From: JANMZO01 sp963763135
Lineage (GTDB): Bacteria > Actinomycetota > Acidimicrobiia > Acidimicrobiales > JANYDT01
Reading direction: 5' to 3'
DNA: 64,000 bases
Assembly: GCA_963763135.1 (NCBI GenBank)
Contig: CAVXNJ010000009.1
Location: 806,001 to 870,000 of the forward strand
Part shown: piece by piece, positions 17,737 to 27,408 of the stretch
How positions within the stretch are numbered: the stretch's first letter is position 1
Layout: each line of letters opens with the position of its first letter
Notes under the pieces: generated by a model
The model's database searches: none
The model's input: only the letters and a program-made list of their open reading frames with translations
Told to the model about the DNA's origin: nothing
Position numbers and translations under genes: made by a program

Positions 17737-18803
17737 TAGCGGGTCCTTTTCGAACGGCCGAGAAGGCGGGCAAGGGTGAACAAGACGAGAACAAGGAGAA
17801 TCAGAACGAGAGCCCCGGTCCAGGCCCGCTCGCGCTGGTCCTGTGCGAATTGCTGGAAGATGAACAACGGAAGCGCGGATTGGGGGGCCGTGAGCGACTT
17901 GATGGGTCCAACCACTTTGTCTGCTCCGAACGCAGTCATCAGCAACGGTGCGGTTTCTCCGGCCACTCGGGCGATACCGAGAATTACCGCGGTGATGATG
18001 CCGGTCCGCGCCGTCGGCAGAACGACCTGAGCGACCGTACGCCACTGAGACGATCCGAGTGCGAGCGAGGCTTCGCGTAGACCCGGATCAACGAGTCGGA
18101 GCATCTCTTCGGTCGTTCGCGCCACGGTCGGCAACATCAGGATGGCCAGAGCGAACGACGCCGCGATTCCCGAAAACCCTGATCCGGGACCCACAACCCA
18201 GATTGTGTAGATGAACAGGCCCGCCACGATGGACGGTATGCCACTCATGGCATCGACCAGCAACCGTACGAGGCCGGTGAAGCGGCCTTGGATCTCGTTG
18301 AGGTACACCGCCGTGCCGATCCCGAACGGCACCGAAACGAGTGTGGCAAAACCAACCTGAATCAGTGTGCCGGTCAGGGCATGGAGGAGACCGCCGGTTG
18401 TGGCCGGCGCGCTGGGGTCGATGCCCTCCAGAGTTTTGGTAAACGTGTTCAGTCCAAGAGCCGGCAGACCCTTTTGGAAAACCGTAAAGACGATCAGGAC
18501 AAGCGGTGTGGCGGTGATAAGCGCCGCGAGCGTGATGCCAACCGAAACCACGCGATCGATCCCGTGCTTGGCGCCTCGTGCTCGACGTACGGTGACGTAG
18601 AAGGCCACCATGAAGATGGAGAATGCGACGATCACAAACCCGAAGGCACCGTCGAGTGGGGTGAGCAGGAACAGCGCGGTTGTGATCAGGGTCGCGAGTC
18701 CGAGCGGGATGAGAATCTCGAGGGTTTCGCGGGTGCCGAAGGTTCGCGTGCTGCGGCGCACCGAGGTGTCAGGGATCCTGCTACCGACTGTTGCGTTGCT
18801 CAC
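17736..18803 (-). CDS. pstA: Phosphate ABC transporter permease
   Basis: This 355-residue membrane protein has a PstA permease domain with the EAA-like loop ALGSSQWRTVAQVVLPTARTGI. The N-terminal 60 residues include an extra pair of hydrophobic segments before the permease core, making it longer than the usual 280-300. The start is GTG at 18803, overlapping the pstC stop in GTGA. Confidence 0.92.
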   Translation of the reverse strand: MSNATVGSRIPDTSVRRSTRTFGTRETLEILIPLGLATLITTALFLLTPLDGAFGFVIVAFSIFMVAFYVTVRRARGAKHGIDRVVSVGITLAALITATPLVLIVFTVFQKGLPALGLNTFTKTLEGIDPSAPATTGGLLHALTGTLIQVGFATLVSVPFGIGTAVYLNEIQGRFTGLVRLLVDAMSGIPSIVAGLFIYTIWVVGPGSGFSGIAASFALAILMLPTVARTTEEMLRLVDPGLREASLALGSSQWRTVAQVVLPTARTGIITAVILGIARVAGETAPLLMTAFGADKVVGPIKSLTAPQSALPLFIFQQFAQDQRERAWTGALVLILLVLVLFTLARLLGRSKRTR

Positions 18804-19828
18804 TTTGCAGCCTTTCCTGTCGAACCCTTGGCGCCGCCGGGCACTTTGGTGCGCTTCACAACCGCTCGGGCCAACACGTTCACCAGGAGCGTGAAGATGA
18901 ACAGCACCAATCCGGCGGCGATCAGCGCGCTGCGCCCGTTTTCGCCGGCTTCCGGAAACTTCAGGGCGATGGTGCCGGCGACGGATGCGCCGCCGGGGGA
19001 AAGCACGTTGTGCGGAATACGGAAGTCGTTCGACAAAATGAGCGCCACCGCGATCGTCTCGCCGAGTGCCCGGCCGAGTCCGAGCATTGATGCGCCGATC
19101 AGCCCACCTCGGGAGAAGGGCCACACCACTTCCTTGATCATTCCGGCCTTGGTGCCGCCGAGGGCGAGAGCCGCCTCGCAGAAAACCCTCGGGACTTCTT
19201 TCATCACGGCAAGTGAGACCGACGTGATGATCGGAACAATCATCAGAGCGAGGACGAGTCCGGAAACGAACAGCGAGGATCCGAAGATCGGAACCTGGGT
19301 CTTGAAGATCGGAATGAACTTCATCCACTTGCTGAGCCACAGAGCCGGTCCGTCGAGTTTCGGCTGGAAGTACGACAGACCCCAAAGACCGAATATCAAC
19401 GAAGGGATGGCCGCCAACAGGTCAACGAGCGTTACGAGCAGCCGGCGAATCTTGAGCGGAGCGTATTCGTTGATGAACAGCGCGGTTCCGAACGAGATGG
19501 GGACAGCAACCACCAGGGCTATGAGCGCTGCGACAACGGTGCCGAACAACATCGCGCCGATTCCGTAAACAGCTGGTTCTTCGTCCGGAAGCCACTCGAA
19601 CGTGGTGAAGAAATGCGAGCCGGCCTTTTGTAACGCGGGAGCAGCCTGTTTGAACAGGAAGATTGCGATCAGGGCCATGACGACCAAGCTGGCCAAGGCC
19701 GCTCCGGTGTTTATGCCCCGAAAGATCTTGTCTGCCCGGGTGCGAGGAGTGACGAGTGTGCGGGGCTCGTCGTTGAGGCCTGGCGATGCGGGTTGGCCTG
19801 GCGAAACGGCCGAAGAGGTCAATGACAC
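18800..19828 (-). CDS. pstC: Phosphate ABC transporter permease
   Basis: This 342-residue membrane protein is the PstC partner. It has a hydrophilic N-terminal segment of about 45 residues, six predicted helices, the FGLWGLSYF segment and the permease loop ALGGTKAGMIKEVVWPFSRGG. The start is GTG at 19828. A PHO-box-like repeat lies about 45 bp upstream, so this is probably the first gene of a pstC-pstA-pstB transcript. Confidence 0.93.
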   Translation of the reverse strand: MSLTSSAVSPGQPASPGLNDEPRTLVTPRTRADKIFRGINTGAALASLVVMALIAIFLFKQAAPALQKAGSHFFTTFEWLPDEEPAVYGIGAMLFGTVVAALIALVVAVPISFGTALFINEYAPLKIRRLLVTLVDLLAAIPSLIFGLWGLSYFQPKLDGPALWLSKWMKFIPIFKTQVPIFGSSLFVSGLVLALMIVPIITSVSLAVMKEVPRVFCEAALALGGTKAGMIKEVVWPFSRGGLIGASMLGLGRALGETIAVALILSNDFRIPHNVLSPGGASVAGTIALKFPEAGENGRSALIAAGLVLFIFTLLVNVLARAVVKRTKVPGGAKGSTGKAAK

Positions 19829-19872
19829 GGAGTCATGTTTTCAGGGCCACATGGCGACAAAACTGCGTGAAA

Positions 19873-19889
19873 GTGAACGAGAGGTGAAC
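19873..19889 (-). promoter_or_regulatory. PHO-box-like direct repeat upstream of pstC
   Basis: On the minus strand GTTCACCTCTC is followed by GTTCACTTTCA, two GTTCAC units exactly 11 bp apart. The geometry matches the site before pstS and supports direct control by the adjacent RegX3-like regulator. Confidence 0.6.
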
Positions 19890-19931
19890 AATGCCGGATT
19901 CCTTTCGGAGCGGCGGCCCCAGAAAGGTCGT

Positions 19932-20591
19932 TCAGGAGGTGGGAAGTTGCTTTACTGCGCTGCCTTCGCCGCTCGCCACATAGCGCATCCGACCAGCGAT
20001 GTTCACCGCGTGATCTCCGAGTCGTTCGAAGAAGCGTGCGACGAGGGCGGCCTCGATCGCCACGGGAATCGAAGGTTCGCTGTCAACGATTTCCGCGATG
20101 AACGACACGTGAAGCTCGTCGAGTTCATCGTCGAGGTTCGACAACTGGTCGTAGCTGCTTGCTGATCGGTCGGCATAGGCCAAGGCCGAACCTTCCCAAA
20201 GTGCCACACCCACCTGACCCATTCGCTCGATCAGACCCCGGGCGCGAGGCGAAAGTTCCTCGGCGATGGCGCGCATGGCTCGTTTTGCGATGTGCTCGAC
20301 CAGGTCGCCGCTGCGTTCCAGCTCAGGAACGATGCGGAGCATCGAAAGGAGGTAACGCATGTCGACCGCGGCCGGGGCCTGGAGTGCGAACTGCGTCTGG
20401 ACCAACGCTTCGATATCGACGTACAACTGGTCGATGGTGCGGTCCCTGGCGATGATGGCAGCTGCGATATCGCGGTCGGAGGCGAGAAACGCGTCGGTGG
20501 CTGCCGCCAGGCCCTGGCCGACAAGCGAGAAGAGTTCGCGGACCTTGGTGTCGATTTCTTGGAGGTCGGCTGCGAAGTCGTGTCTGGCCAT
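19932..20591 (-). CDS. phoU: Phosphate signalling protein PhoU
   Basis: This 219-residue protein has two PhoU repeats, each with the acidic metal-binding signature (DRTIDQLYVDIEAL and LDDELDELHVSFI). It normally represses the two-component system when phosphate is abundant. It heads the phosphate block, 103 bp before pstC. AGGAG precedes the ATG at 20591. A weaker GTTCAC/GTTAAC pair, 11 bp apart on the plus strand, lies upstream at 20737-20753. Confidence 0.93.
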   Translation of the reverse strand: MARHDFAADLQEIDTKVRELFSLVGQGLAAATDAFLASDRDIAAAIIARDRTIDQLYVDIEALVQTQFALQAPAAVDMRYLLSMLRIVPELERSGDLVEHIAKRAMRAIAEELSPRARGLIERMGQVGVALWEGSALAYADRSASSYDQLSNLDDELDELHVSFIAEIVDSEPSIPVAIEAALVARFFERLGDHAVNIAGRMRYVASGEGSAVKQLPTS

Positions 20592-20765
20592 GTTGCTTTC
20601 TCCTGGTTGGCGGCTCGTTATCGGCCGAACGGTGTTGACCCTACCGTCTTCTGACAGCCCGAACGGTCATCTACGAACCGATTCGGCGTCGGCAAACGAT
20701 AGTTGGCATGCGCGTGTTGCCTGCTGGTCGATCACTGTTCACGACCAGTTAACGTTGACCTGAGG

Positions 20766-21527
20766 TCATGCGACCTCGAGTCGGCGACGCAGAAACGCAA
20801 GTACCTCATCGAGGGCGGACTGCTGGAGTGATTCGGTGAGAACGCTGTGGTCTTTCGGAGTTGACGAGGGAAACGAGCGCCCGATGAACCGGTCACCCAA
20901 CTCTGCGGCAAGGTACGTGAAGCGCTCCTCGGGCACGAGGGGATCCTGCGAGAACCGGTAGCCCAGCACGCAAAGCTCGGGTTCGTCGACCATCCGGGTT
21001 TTCACGGTCGCCAGGTCAGCCTCGGAAATGTCGATCCGGGCGGCTCGCGATTTCTTGAGCAGCCCGACCGCAAGAGGGATCGACGGTTGGCTCAACACGG
21101 GGGCGATCACCGATGGCTCCACGAGCATTCCAAGTGCAAACCCGCCGGTCATGCACATGCCCACCGCTCCGACGCCAGGTCCGCCACAGCGTCCGTGTTC
21201 GAACGCGGCGAGTTGTCGGAGCCACGACACGACTGGGCTCGATTTTCCTCTCGCAAACATGGTGAATTCGCGTGACACGCACACCCGGGGCGGGACTTTC
21301 GCCAGCTGTCGCGGTGTGGGTTCGTGTCCGTCGTCGCCGAACAGGTGGGGCATCACCACCGTGCATCCGGCGTCGGCGACCGAATCGGCGAAGCGGATCA
21401 CGTTCGGTGTAATGCCCGGAATTTCCGACATCACGATCACCGCTGGTCCGTGGCCTTTGCGGTAGACGTCCTTCGTGCGGTGCTCGAAGGTCAGTTGCTC
21501 GACGCGATAGGTGTCCAGAGACGGCAT
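20766..21527 (-). CDS. Dienelactone hydrolase family protein
   Basis: This 253-residue alpha/beta hydrolase has the cysteine nucleophile motif GMCMTGGFAL in place of the Ser elbow, as dienelactone hydrolases do. A late Asp-containing region and a His in PKDHSVLTES complete a plausible triad. EIPGITPNVIRFAD in the N-terminal part is also typical. It stands between phoU and a MATE transporter gene with no clear pathway partner. The substrate is unknown. Confidence 0.82.
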   Translation of the reverse strand: MPSLDTYRVEQLTFEHRTKDVYRKGHGPAVIVMSEIPGITPNVIRFADSVADAGCTVVMPHLFGDDGHEPTPRQLAKVPPRVCVSREFTMFARGKSSPVVSWLRQLAAFEHGRCGGPGVGAVGMCMTGGFALGMLVEPSVIAPVLSQPSIPLAVGLLKKSRAARIDISEADLATVKTRMVDEPELCVLGYRFSQDPLVPEERFTYLAAELGDRFIGRSFPSSTPKDHSVLTESLQQSALDEVLAFLRRRLEVA

Positions 21528-21550
21528 CTTTCTACCCTAACTGGAGGAGG

Positions 21551-22867
21551 TCAGGCGACGCGGACTGTGACAGGCAGGGAGCGTCGAAGAAACCGACGAG
21601 CGATGGAATAGTTGCCGAACATCCTGACGGCCATCCATGCGTTGAGCGCGAGCCAAACCCCGTTGAGGCCACGAACCGGCAGGGGGCCTCTGGTGATGGC
21701 GACGACGATCCAGAACGACGCGGCTGCGCCGAACGCCCCCAATGCCAATTGCGGAAACAGTCCGGCGCCCATCAGCACCCCATCGAGAACGAAGACCACG
21801 GCTCCGCTCACCTGCATCAACGCGCACCACAGGAGCGCTCGTCGTGCGTTGTGAAGTACCGCCGGATCGTCGGAAAAGACCCGGGCCAGGACGGGGGAAC
21901 TCGCCGCCAGAACCGCACCGAGGAACATGCCGGCGATGAATCCGAGGCGGATAAGCCGCCGGGTGACAGGCCACAGTTCGCCCGGTGCCTTGGACGCCAT
22001 CTGGCTGGCGAAGACCGACTGCGAGGAAACGGCGAGCGCGTCAACCATAAGCGCGCAGAACAGATAGATCTGCATGGTGATCTGGTGTGCGCCGAGCGGA
22101 GCGTCGCCGCTCTTGCTCGCCAGCCACGTGGCCGCAGCAACGGTGCTCACCATCATCGACGTCCGAACGATAAGCGCGCTTCCTATCTTCATCAACGCCA
22201 GAAGTGCTTTGGACTGCGGGCGCTCGAACCCGATGACGCCCCGCAGCGCCAACACGTAGACGATCACCGCACTCCATTGCACGATGACGGTGGCGAACGC
22301 TGACCCCCGGATGCCCCAGTGAAACACCCATACGAACAGCAACTCCAGCACCACATTGGCGATGTTCGTACCAACGGCGACCTGCACCGGCAGGCGAAGG
22401 TTCTCGGTACCTCGGTACCAGCCCAACGCAAGGAGCGCCAGGGCGATGGCGGGCATGCCGAGCGCGGCTATCTGCAGATAGGAGACGCCGGCTTCGAGGA
22501 CGGCCCGCTTTCCGCCGACCAGGCGAGCGAGGGGTCGGGCCCCGGCAGCCACGAGTAGCGCCAGCCCGAATCCGAAGCCGAGGGCTGCGACGAGGCCCTG
22601 GCTGACAGCACTTCGGGCGCCGTCTCGGTCGCCCGCCCCGATCCGTTGCCCGACCTGTGTGGTCACGCCGGTTGCGAGGAACATGACCAGCCACGTAAGC
22701 GTCGACAGGACGGTGCCTGCAATGGCTAGACCCCCGAGCGGGGTCGTGCCGAGGTGTCCGACAATTGCGGTGTCGACGAGGACGTAGATCGGCTCGGCCG
22801 ACAGCGTGACGAATGCCGGGCCGGCGAGTCGTAGGAGTCGGCGGTCGGTGGCGTCGAGAAGCGGCAC
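21551..22867 (-). CDS. MATE family efflux transporter (DinF-like)
   Basis: This 438-residue membrane protein has about twelve helices in two MatE domains (LAGPAFVTLSAEPIYVLVDTAIVGHLG at the start of the first). It should export organic cations or drugs with H+ or Na+ antiport. The start is GTG at 22867. The ATG of the dienelactone hydrolase gene lies 23 bp downstream, so the two may be co-transcribed. The 228 bp upstream holds no feature I can support. Confidence 0.88.
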   Translation of the reverse strand: MPLLDATDRRLLRLAGPAFVTLSAEPIYVLVDTAIVGHLGTTPLGGLAIAGTVLSTLTWLVMFLATGVTTQVGQRIGAGDRDGARSAVSQGLVAALGFGFGLALLVAAGARPLARLVGGKRAVLEAGVSYLQIAALGMPAIALALLALGWYRGTENLRLPVQVAVGTNIANVVLELLFVWVFHWGIRGSAFATVIVQWSAVIVYVLALRGVIGFERPQSKALLALMKIGSALIVRTSMMVSTVAAATWLASKSGDAPLGAHQITMQIYLFCALMVDALAVSSQSVFASQMASKAPGELWPVTRRLIRLGFIAGMFLGAVLAASSPVLARVFSDDPAVLHNARRALLWCALMQVSGAVVFVLDGVLMGAGLFPQLALGAFGAAASFWIVVAITRGPLPVRGLNGVWLALNAWMAVRMFGNYSIARRFLRRSLPVTVRVA

Positions 22868-23095
22868 GACCTGACCTTAGGCCAGCCGACGGCGTCTTTC
22901 GCCACCTGGTTTCCCACCCCGCTTTGGCCACGCGGTTCAGCAACATTGCTTTACGTCGCCGGGAACCGGCGATTCCAACGGCGGATGAGCGGACCGTGCG
23001 CGACGCGCATGCAGGTTCGGAAATAGCGGTCGACGCCTGCCATTATCTACGAAGTCGTTTTGCTGGTCGCGGGCGGCGCTGAGCCAGTATGGAGA

Positions 23096-24592
23096 ATGTC
23101 TGTGAGTTCGCCCGTGTCGTTGAACCCCACCGAGGATCAGTCAAAGTCAGGTACTCAGTCGAACAATCCGTTGAAGCGCCTTCCCTACAAATGGGTGGTC
23201 GCCACCGTCTTTGTAATGGCGCTGTTCATCGACATCTTGGACCTGACGGCGGTCAACGTCTCGTTGGTCTCAATGAGCCAGGCTTTCAAGGCGTCGGTGA
23301 GCGCTACTACCTGGGTGGTTCTCGGGTACTCGCTCAGCCTGGCGGTTTGGATCCCGGTCTCGGGCTGGGTGGGTGACCGGTTTGGGACAAAGCGGACGTT
23401 TCTGTTTGCGCTGACGATCTTCATCCTTTCCTCGCTCGCGTGTAGCGAAGCAACGTCGATCGGCCAGCTCATCGCATTTCGCTTCTCCCAGGGTGTTGGT
23501 GGGGGCATGCTCACTCCCGTCGGGGTCACGCTCCTGTTTCGCGCATTTCCTCCCGAGGAGCGGGCCCGCGCCTCATCGATCCTCTCGATCCCGACCGTGT
23601 TGGCACCGGCCCTCGGGCCGGTGGTTGGCGGCTACCTGACCGACAATTTCGGCTGGCGATGGATTTTCCGAATCAACCTTCCGATAGGCATCATCGCTTT
23701 GCTGATCGCGGGATTTGGGTTGCGTGACGAACGGTCAAACGAGCACCGTCCGTTCGACTTTGTCGGTTTTGCGCTCGCAGCGATCGGTTTTCCTGCCATG
23801 GTCTATGCGCTGGAGCGCGGTGCCGAAGAAGGCTGGGGAAGTGGACGCATCCTGTTGCTCATCGGTATCGCGGTCGTGTCGCTCACCGCACTTACGCTCT
23901 GGTCCTTCCGGGTCAAGGTTCCGATGCTCGATCTACGGCTGCTTCGTGAACGGTTGTTTCGAACCACGAACATCGTGAGTTTTGTTTCGACGATGTCGTT
24001 TCTCGGTCTCGTGTTTCTGCTTCCCCAGTTCCTGCAACGGGTGGCCGGGCACACCGCGTCGCAGGCCGGGCTCGCCACGTTTCCCCAGGCCGTGGGGGCA
24101 ATGATCATGTCGAGGTTCGCCGGGCGCCTCTATCCGAAACTCGGCCCGCGCAAGATGATGATCATCGCCTATCTCGGCATGGCCACCCTGTCGCTCATGT
24201 TCCTCACGCTCACCGTCGATACGTCGGATTGGCTGATCCGGTCGGTCATGTTCGCTCGTGGTTTCTTTCTCTCGATGTCGTTCATTCCGCTTCAGGCCGC
24301 TTCGTACGCGCGCATATCACCAGCCGACACTGGCCGGGCCAGCGCCATATATTCCACCCAGCGCCAGCTCGGCAACGCGGCTGGGGTCGCTGTGGTTTCG
24401 ACCGTTCTACTCTCGGCCATTCCGACGGCGTTTCCCCAGGGCCGCGCCAAGATTCCGCTCGACCAGATCGCAGGCTTCACCCATGCGTTCCATGTGGCAA
24501 TCGGTGTCACCATCGGCTTTATTTTCCTGGCGGCGGTTCTTTCCACCCGCATCTCCGACGACGATGCGGCGGGAACGATCGTCAAACGGTAG
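23096..24592 (+). CDS. MFS transporter, DHA2 (EmrB/QacA) family
   Basis: This protein of about 498 residues has fourteen predicted helices. Motif A reads GWVGDRFGTKR and motif C APALGPVVGGYL, both typical of 14-TMS drug/H+ antiporters. The family-type DITAVNVS/D1 equivalent reads DILDLTAVNVS. ATG at 23096 is given; a GTG at 23102 has better spacing from GGAGA (23091-23095) and may be the true start. Confidence 0.9.
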   Translation: MSVSSPVSLNPTEDQSKSGTQSNNPLKRLPYKWVVATVFVMALFIDILDLTAVNVSLVSMSQAFKASVSATTWVVLGYSLSLAVWIPVSGWVGDRFGTKRTFLFALTIFILSSLACSEATSIGQLIAFRFSQGVGGGMLTPVGVTLLFRAFPPEERARASSILSIPTVLAPALGPVVGGYLTDNFGWRWIFRINLPIGIIALLIAGFGLRDERSNEHRPFDFVGFALAAIGFPAMVYALERGAEEGWGSGRILLLIGIAVVSLTALTLWSFRVKVPMLDLRLLRERLFRTTNIVSFVSTMSFLGLVFLLPQFLQRVAGHTASQAGLATFPQAVGAMIMSRFAGRLYPKLGPRKMMIIAYLGMATLSLMFLTLTVDTSDWLIRSVMFARGFFLSMSFIPLQAASYARISPADTGRASAIYSTQRQLGNAAGVAVVSTVLLSAIPTAFPQGRAKIPLDQIAGFTHAFHVAIGVTIGFIFLAAVLSTRISDDDAAGTIVKR

Positions 24593-24635
24593 GCAGAGCG
24601 TCCGTGGTTGACAGTCCGGGAGTGCCTCTGCTCTT

Positions 24636-26009
24636 GTGTTAGCGATGCGACGGACTTTGGCGACTGGTTGGGTTGGTGGATCAAAGCGGCGTCGCTCGTT
24701 GGGGGTGGTACTAGCGGTTGTGGTTTCGCTCTCGGTGTGGGCTGGAGCATTTCGACCCGTGACCGCCCAATCGATCGGAAGCGATCCGGTCATCAATCTG
24801 GATCCGCCGTCTACGACGACGACCGCCGTGTCCACCACCACGACGACGACGACCGCCGTGTCCACCACCACGACGACGACGACCGTGCCCAGCACGTCGA
24901 CGATTCCTACTCCATCCACCGCACCTCCGGGGAGTTCGTCGACGACGTCGACAGGCACTCCTGCATCGACGACCACGACGGCGGTTGACGGCGGAACTCC
25001 GAAGTCGGTGCGAATCATTGTCGCTGGTGACATGCTTCCGCACGCCCAGGTCGTACGGGCCGCCTGTGGATCAGCGCTCGATCGTGACTCGCCGTGTCGA
25101 TTCGACCGGCTGCTGGCGCCGACTGCGTCGTTGGTCGCTTCGGCCGATCTTGCGATCTGCCACATGGAGGTTCCCGTAACGCCGCCGGGAAAGCCCGTGA
25201 CCGGGTACCCGACATTCGGCGCACCGGTTGCGTTGGCGTCGGGAATTGCTGCGACCGGATGGGATTCCTGCTCCACCGCTTCCAACCACACCATCGACAA
25301 GGGGACGCCGGGGATCGATGCCACCCTGAACGCGTTTGATGCAGTCGGGCTGGGTCACAGCGGTTCGGCGCGGACCGCAGAGGAAGCGGCCAGCATCCCG
25401 ATCGTTGACGTGAAGGGGGTGAGGATCGCCCATCTTTCGTACGCGTACGGATTGAATGGACTGCAGCTGCCGAGAAATCAGCCCTGGCGGGTCAACATGA
25501 TAAGTGTGCATAAGATTCTGTCGGATGCTGCAGCGGCCCGTGCGGCCGGCGCCCAACTGGTGCTGGTGAGCCTTCACTGGGGTCAGGAGTATCAGAGCGC
25601 GCCCACCCCACAACAGCGTCAGGTGGCGGCAGCACTGATGAACTCCGACCTGGTCGATCTGATTATCGGACACCATGCTCATGTTGTTCAGCCAATCGAG
25701 CGGATACACGGCCATTGGGTCATATTCGGGTTGGGAAACCACCTCTCGGCCCAAGTCGGTGGCAAGCACAAACCTGTCGCGACCCAGGACGGGTTGATGG
25801 TCGCGGCGACGTTCACCCAGCGACCCGACGGCTCCTTCGTCATGGCCGATCCGGAACTCCACCCGACGTGGGTGCACCCGACAACACGAGTGGTTTACGT
25901 GGTTGAGGATGCGCTTGCCAACCCGGCCACCGCTTCATCGATGCGACCGATCCTGCAATCCTCGTTTAACCGTACGATCCGCGTTGCGTCACCCCGGGTC
26001 GACGTCTGA
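24636..26009 (+). CDS. CapA family (poly-gamma-glutamate capsule-like) exported protein
   Basis: This 457-residue protein has an N-terminal membrane or signal segment (about 20-40), a Thr-rich linker (about 60-120) and a CapA metallophosphatase-like domain. Visible motifs are VAGDMLPH, CHMEVPVTPPG, SNHTIDKG, SLHWGQEY and GHHAHVVQP, the metal-ligand set of the PGA_cap family. The start is GTG at 24636; ATG at 24645 is an alternative. It converges on the amidohydrolase gene with only 9 bp between. No other capsule genes are nearby, so the substrate is open. Confidence 0.87.
   Translation: MLAMRRTLATGWVGGSKRRRSLGVVLAVVVSLSVWAGAFRPVTAQSIGSDPVINLDPPSTTTTAVSTTTTTTTAVSTTTTTTTVPSTSTIPTPSTAPPGSSSTTSTGTPASTTTTAVDGGTPKSVRIIVAGDMLPHAQVVRAACGSALDRDSPCRFDRLLAPTASLVASADLAICHMEVPVTPPGKPVTGYPTFGAPVALASGIAATGWDSCSTASNHTIDKGTPGIDATLNAFDAVGLGHSGSARTAEEAASIPIVDVKGVRIAHLSYAYGLNGLQLPRNQPWRVNMISVHKILSDAAAARAAGAQLVLVSLHWGQEYQSAPTPQQRQVAAALMNSDLVDLIIGHHAHVVQPIERIHGHWVIFGLGNHLSAQVGGKHKPVATQDGLMVAATFTQRPDGSFVMADPELHPTWVHPTTRVVYVVEDALANPATASSMRPILQSSFNRTIRVASPRVDV
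24814..24885. repeat. 30-bp tandem repeat encoding the CapA Thr-rich linker
   Basis: About 2.4 copies of a 30-bp unit containing GACCGCCGTGTCCACCACCA encode alternating poly-Thr and AVS segments. The repeat lies in the linker between signal and catalytic domain and could change length in frame. Confidence 0.75.
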
Positions 26010-26018
26010 AGGTCCTGG

Positions 26019-27206
26019 TCAGTTCGCCAGAACCCCACGTCGGGCGAGCACCGGCCCGAGAAGATCGACGTAGTTGTCAACGTAGAACCGCTCGCGGTCC
26101 GATTCGCTGACCGAAGCGGACTCCATGGAGCGCTCGAAGCGCGCAATCGGGTTGCGACCTCCTTCGACGTGGGGAAAGTCGGACGAGAACATGCAGACTG
26201 TCGGACCTGTTCCGAGAATGGTCCACCCCGTGTCTTCGTGGGGATACGGGGTGGCCCGAACCTGGCGCGCCACGTATTCCGACGGCAGGAGATCCATCTC
26301 TTTCAACCGGTCTTCGTTGCGTCCGAATGCCGTGTGGGCAGAATCGAGCATCCGCATGAAACCCGGTAGCCAGGATGCCCCGACCTCAATGCACCCGATA
26401 CGCAGGTCGGGGTTTCGCATCAAAACTCCGTCGATAATCAGCGCGCTTAGAAACTGCATCACCGGATAGGGAATGGAGAGGTAGTCGAGACTCTTGAAGT
26501 TGGTATCGCCGCCGTGGAAGTCGGGAACCGCAGGACGACCGTTGTTGAAGTAATCCCCGGGCATTACGAAATCGCCGGCACCAGCAACGTGCACGACGAT
26601 GGGAACTCCGGCCTCGGCGCACTGGGCCCAGACCCCATCAAGGCCAACGTGGCTCGGTGAGAATCCGGGCGGGCAGTATTGGCTGACCTGGATCGCGGCG
26701 GCCCCGGCCTCGAGGGCTTCACGAGTCAGGCGCACCGCTTCGGCGCGATCAGACAGAGGCACGACCACCACTGGAAGCAGGCGGGGGTCAACCGAGCACC
26801 ACTCGATCATCGCCCGACGCTGGCCCTCCGCAAGCTTCACCGCAAGCGTGGGATCGGTGCGCGCGATCGCAATCGCCTTGGCCGACGCAAACGTGTCGAA
26901 CACGAGTTGGCTGCGAAATCCCATCAAATCGAGGGCGAGCGGCCGGTCGGCGGCTATCCACGATCCGGTTCCGTCGAAGTTCTTGCGAAGCATGATCTGA
27001 GACGCGTCTTCGGCCCGATAGGCCGGATCGGCGTGCCTGGCCCCGGCCCGTTCGGCGTCGATGCCCACGGTCTGGGACTCATGGGCTTCCTCCCACAATC
27101 GGGGGATCGCTTTCAGCGTCGCCGCATCAACATACGGACGATGCCAGTCGAAGTCTTCGTAGATGTGCGAATCGGCGTCGTGCATTGTGCGGGTCGCGTA
27201 GGGCAT
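26019..27206 (-). CDS. Amidohydrolase family protein (amidohydrolase 2 type)
   Basis: This 395-residue TIM-barrel enzyme has the N-terminal DADSHIYED motif characteristic of the ACMSD-like amidohydrolases. A middle VHVAGAGDF region and a late SSDFPHVEGGRNP carry metal or substrate ligands. Family members decarboxylate or hydrolyse aromatic acids. ATG at 27206 or at 27185 could be the start. The 202 bp upstream (27207-27408) is a divergent promoter region shared with the glycosyltransferase gene. Confidence 0.85.
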   Translation of the reverse strand: MPYATRTMHDADSHIYEDFDWHRPYVDAATLKAIPRLWEEAHESQTVGIDAERAGARHADPAYRAEDASQIMLRKNFDGTGSWIAADRPLALDLMGFRSQLVFDTFASAKAIAIARTDPTLAVKLAEGQRRAMIEWCSVDPRLLPVVVVPLSDRAEAVRLTREALEAGAAAIQVSQYCPPGFSPSHVGLDGVWAQCAEAGVPIVVHVAGAGDFVMPGDYFNNGRPAVPDFHGGDTNFKSLDYLSIPYPVMQFLSALIIDGVLMRNPDLRIGCIEVGASWLPGFMRMLDSAHTAFGRNEDRLKEMDLLPSEYVARQVRATPYPHEDTGWTILGTGPTVCMFSSDFPHVEGGRNPIARFERSMESASVSESDRERFYVDNYVDLLGPVLARRGVLAN

Positions 27207-27408
27207 TCATTCAGCCTATGGCGAGTCGGCGAACTTCGACGAGTCCGGCGCTCGTACGCGTCGATGCGACGACGGCATGCGTAGGGCGCGAGGAGGGCAC
27301 GAGTCATGTGACCTGGCGGCCCCGGCCAGGCGAATAGCCGGCGAGGATTCCGGCAGCGGAAATCCCTGGATCAACTCGCGTGCCACAACGGCTTGCTAGC
27401 TTGACTTC

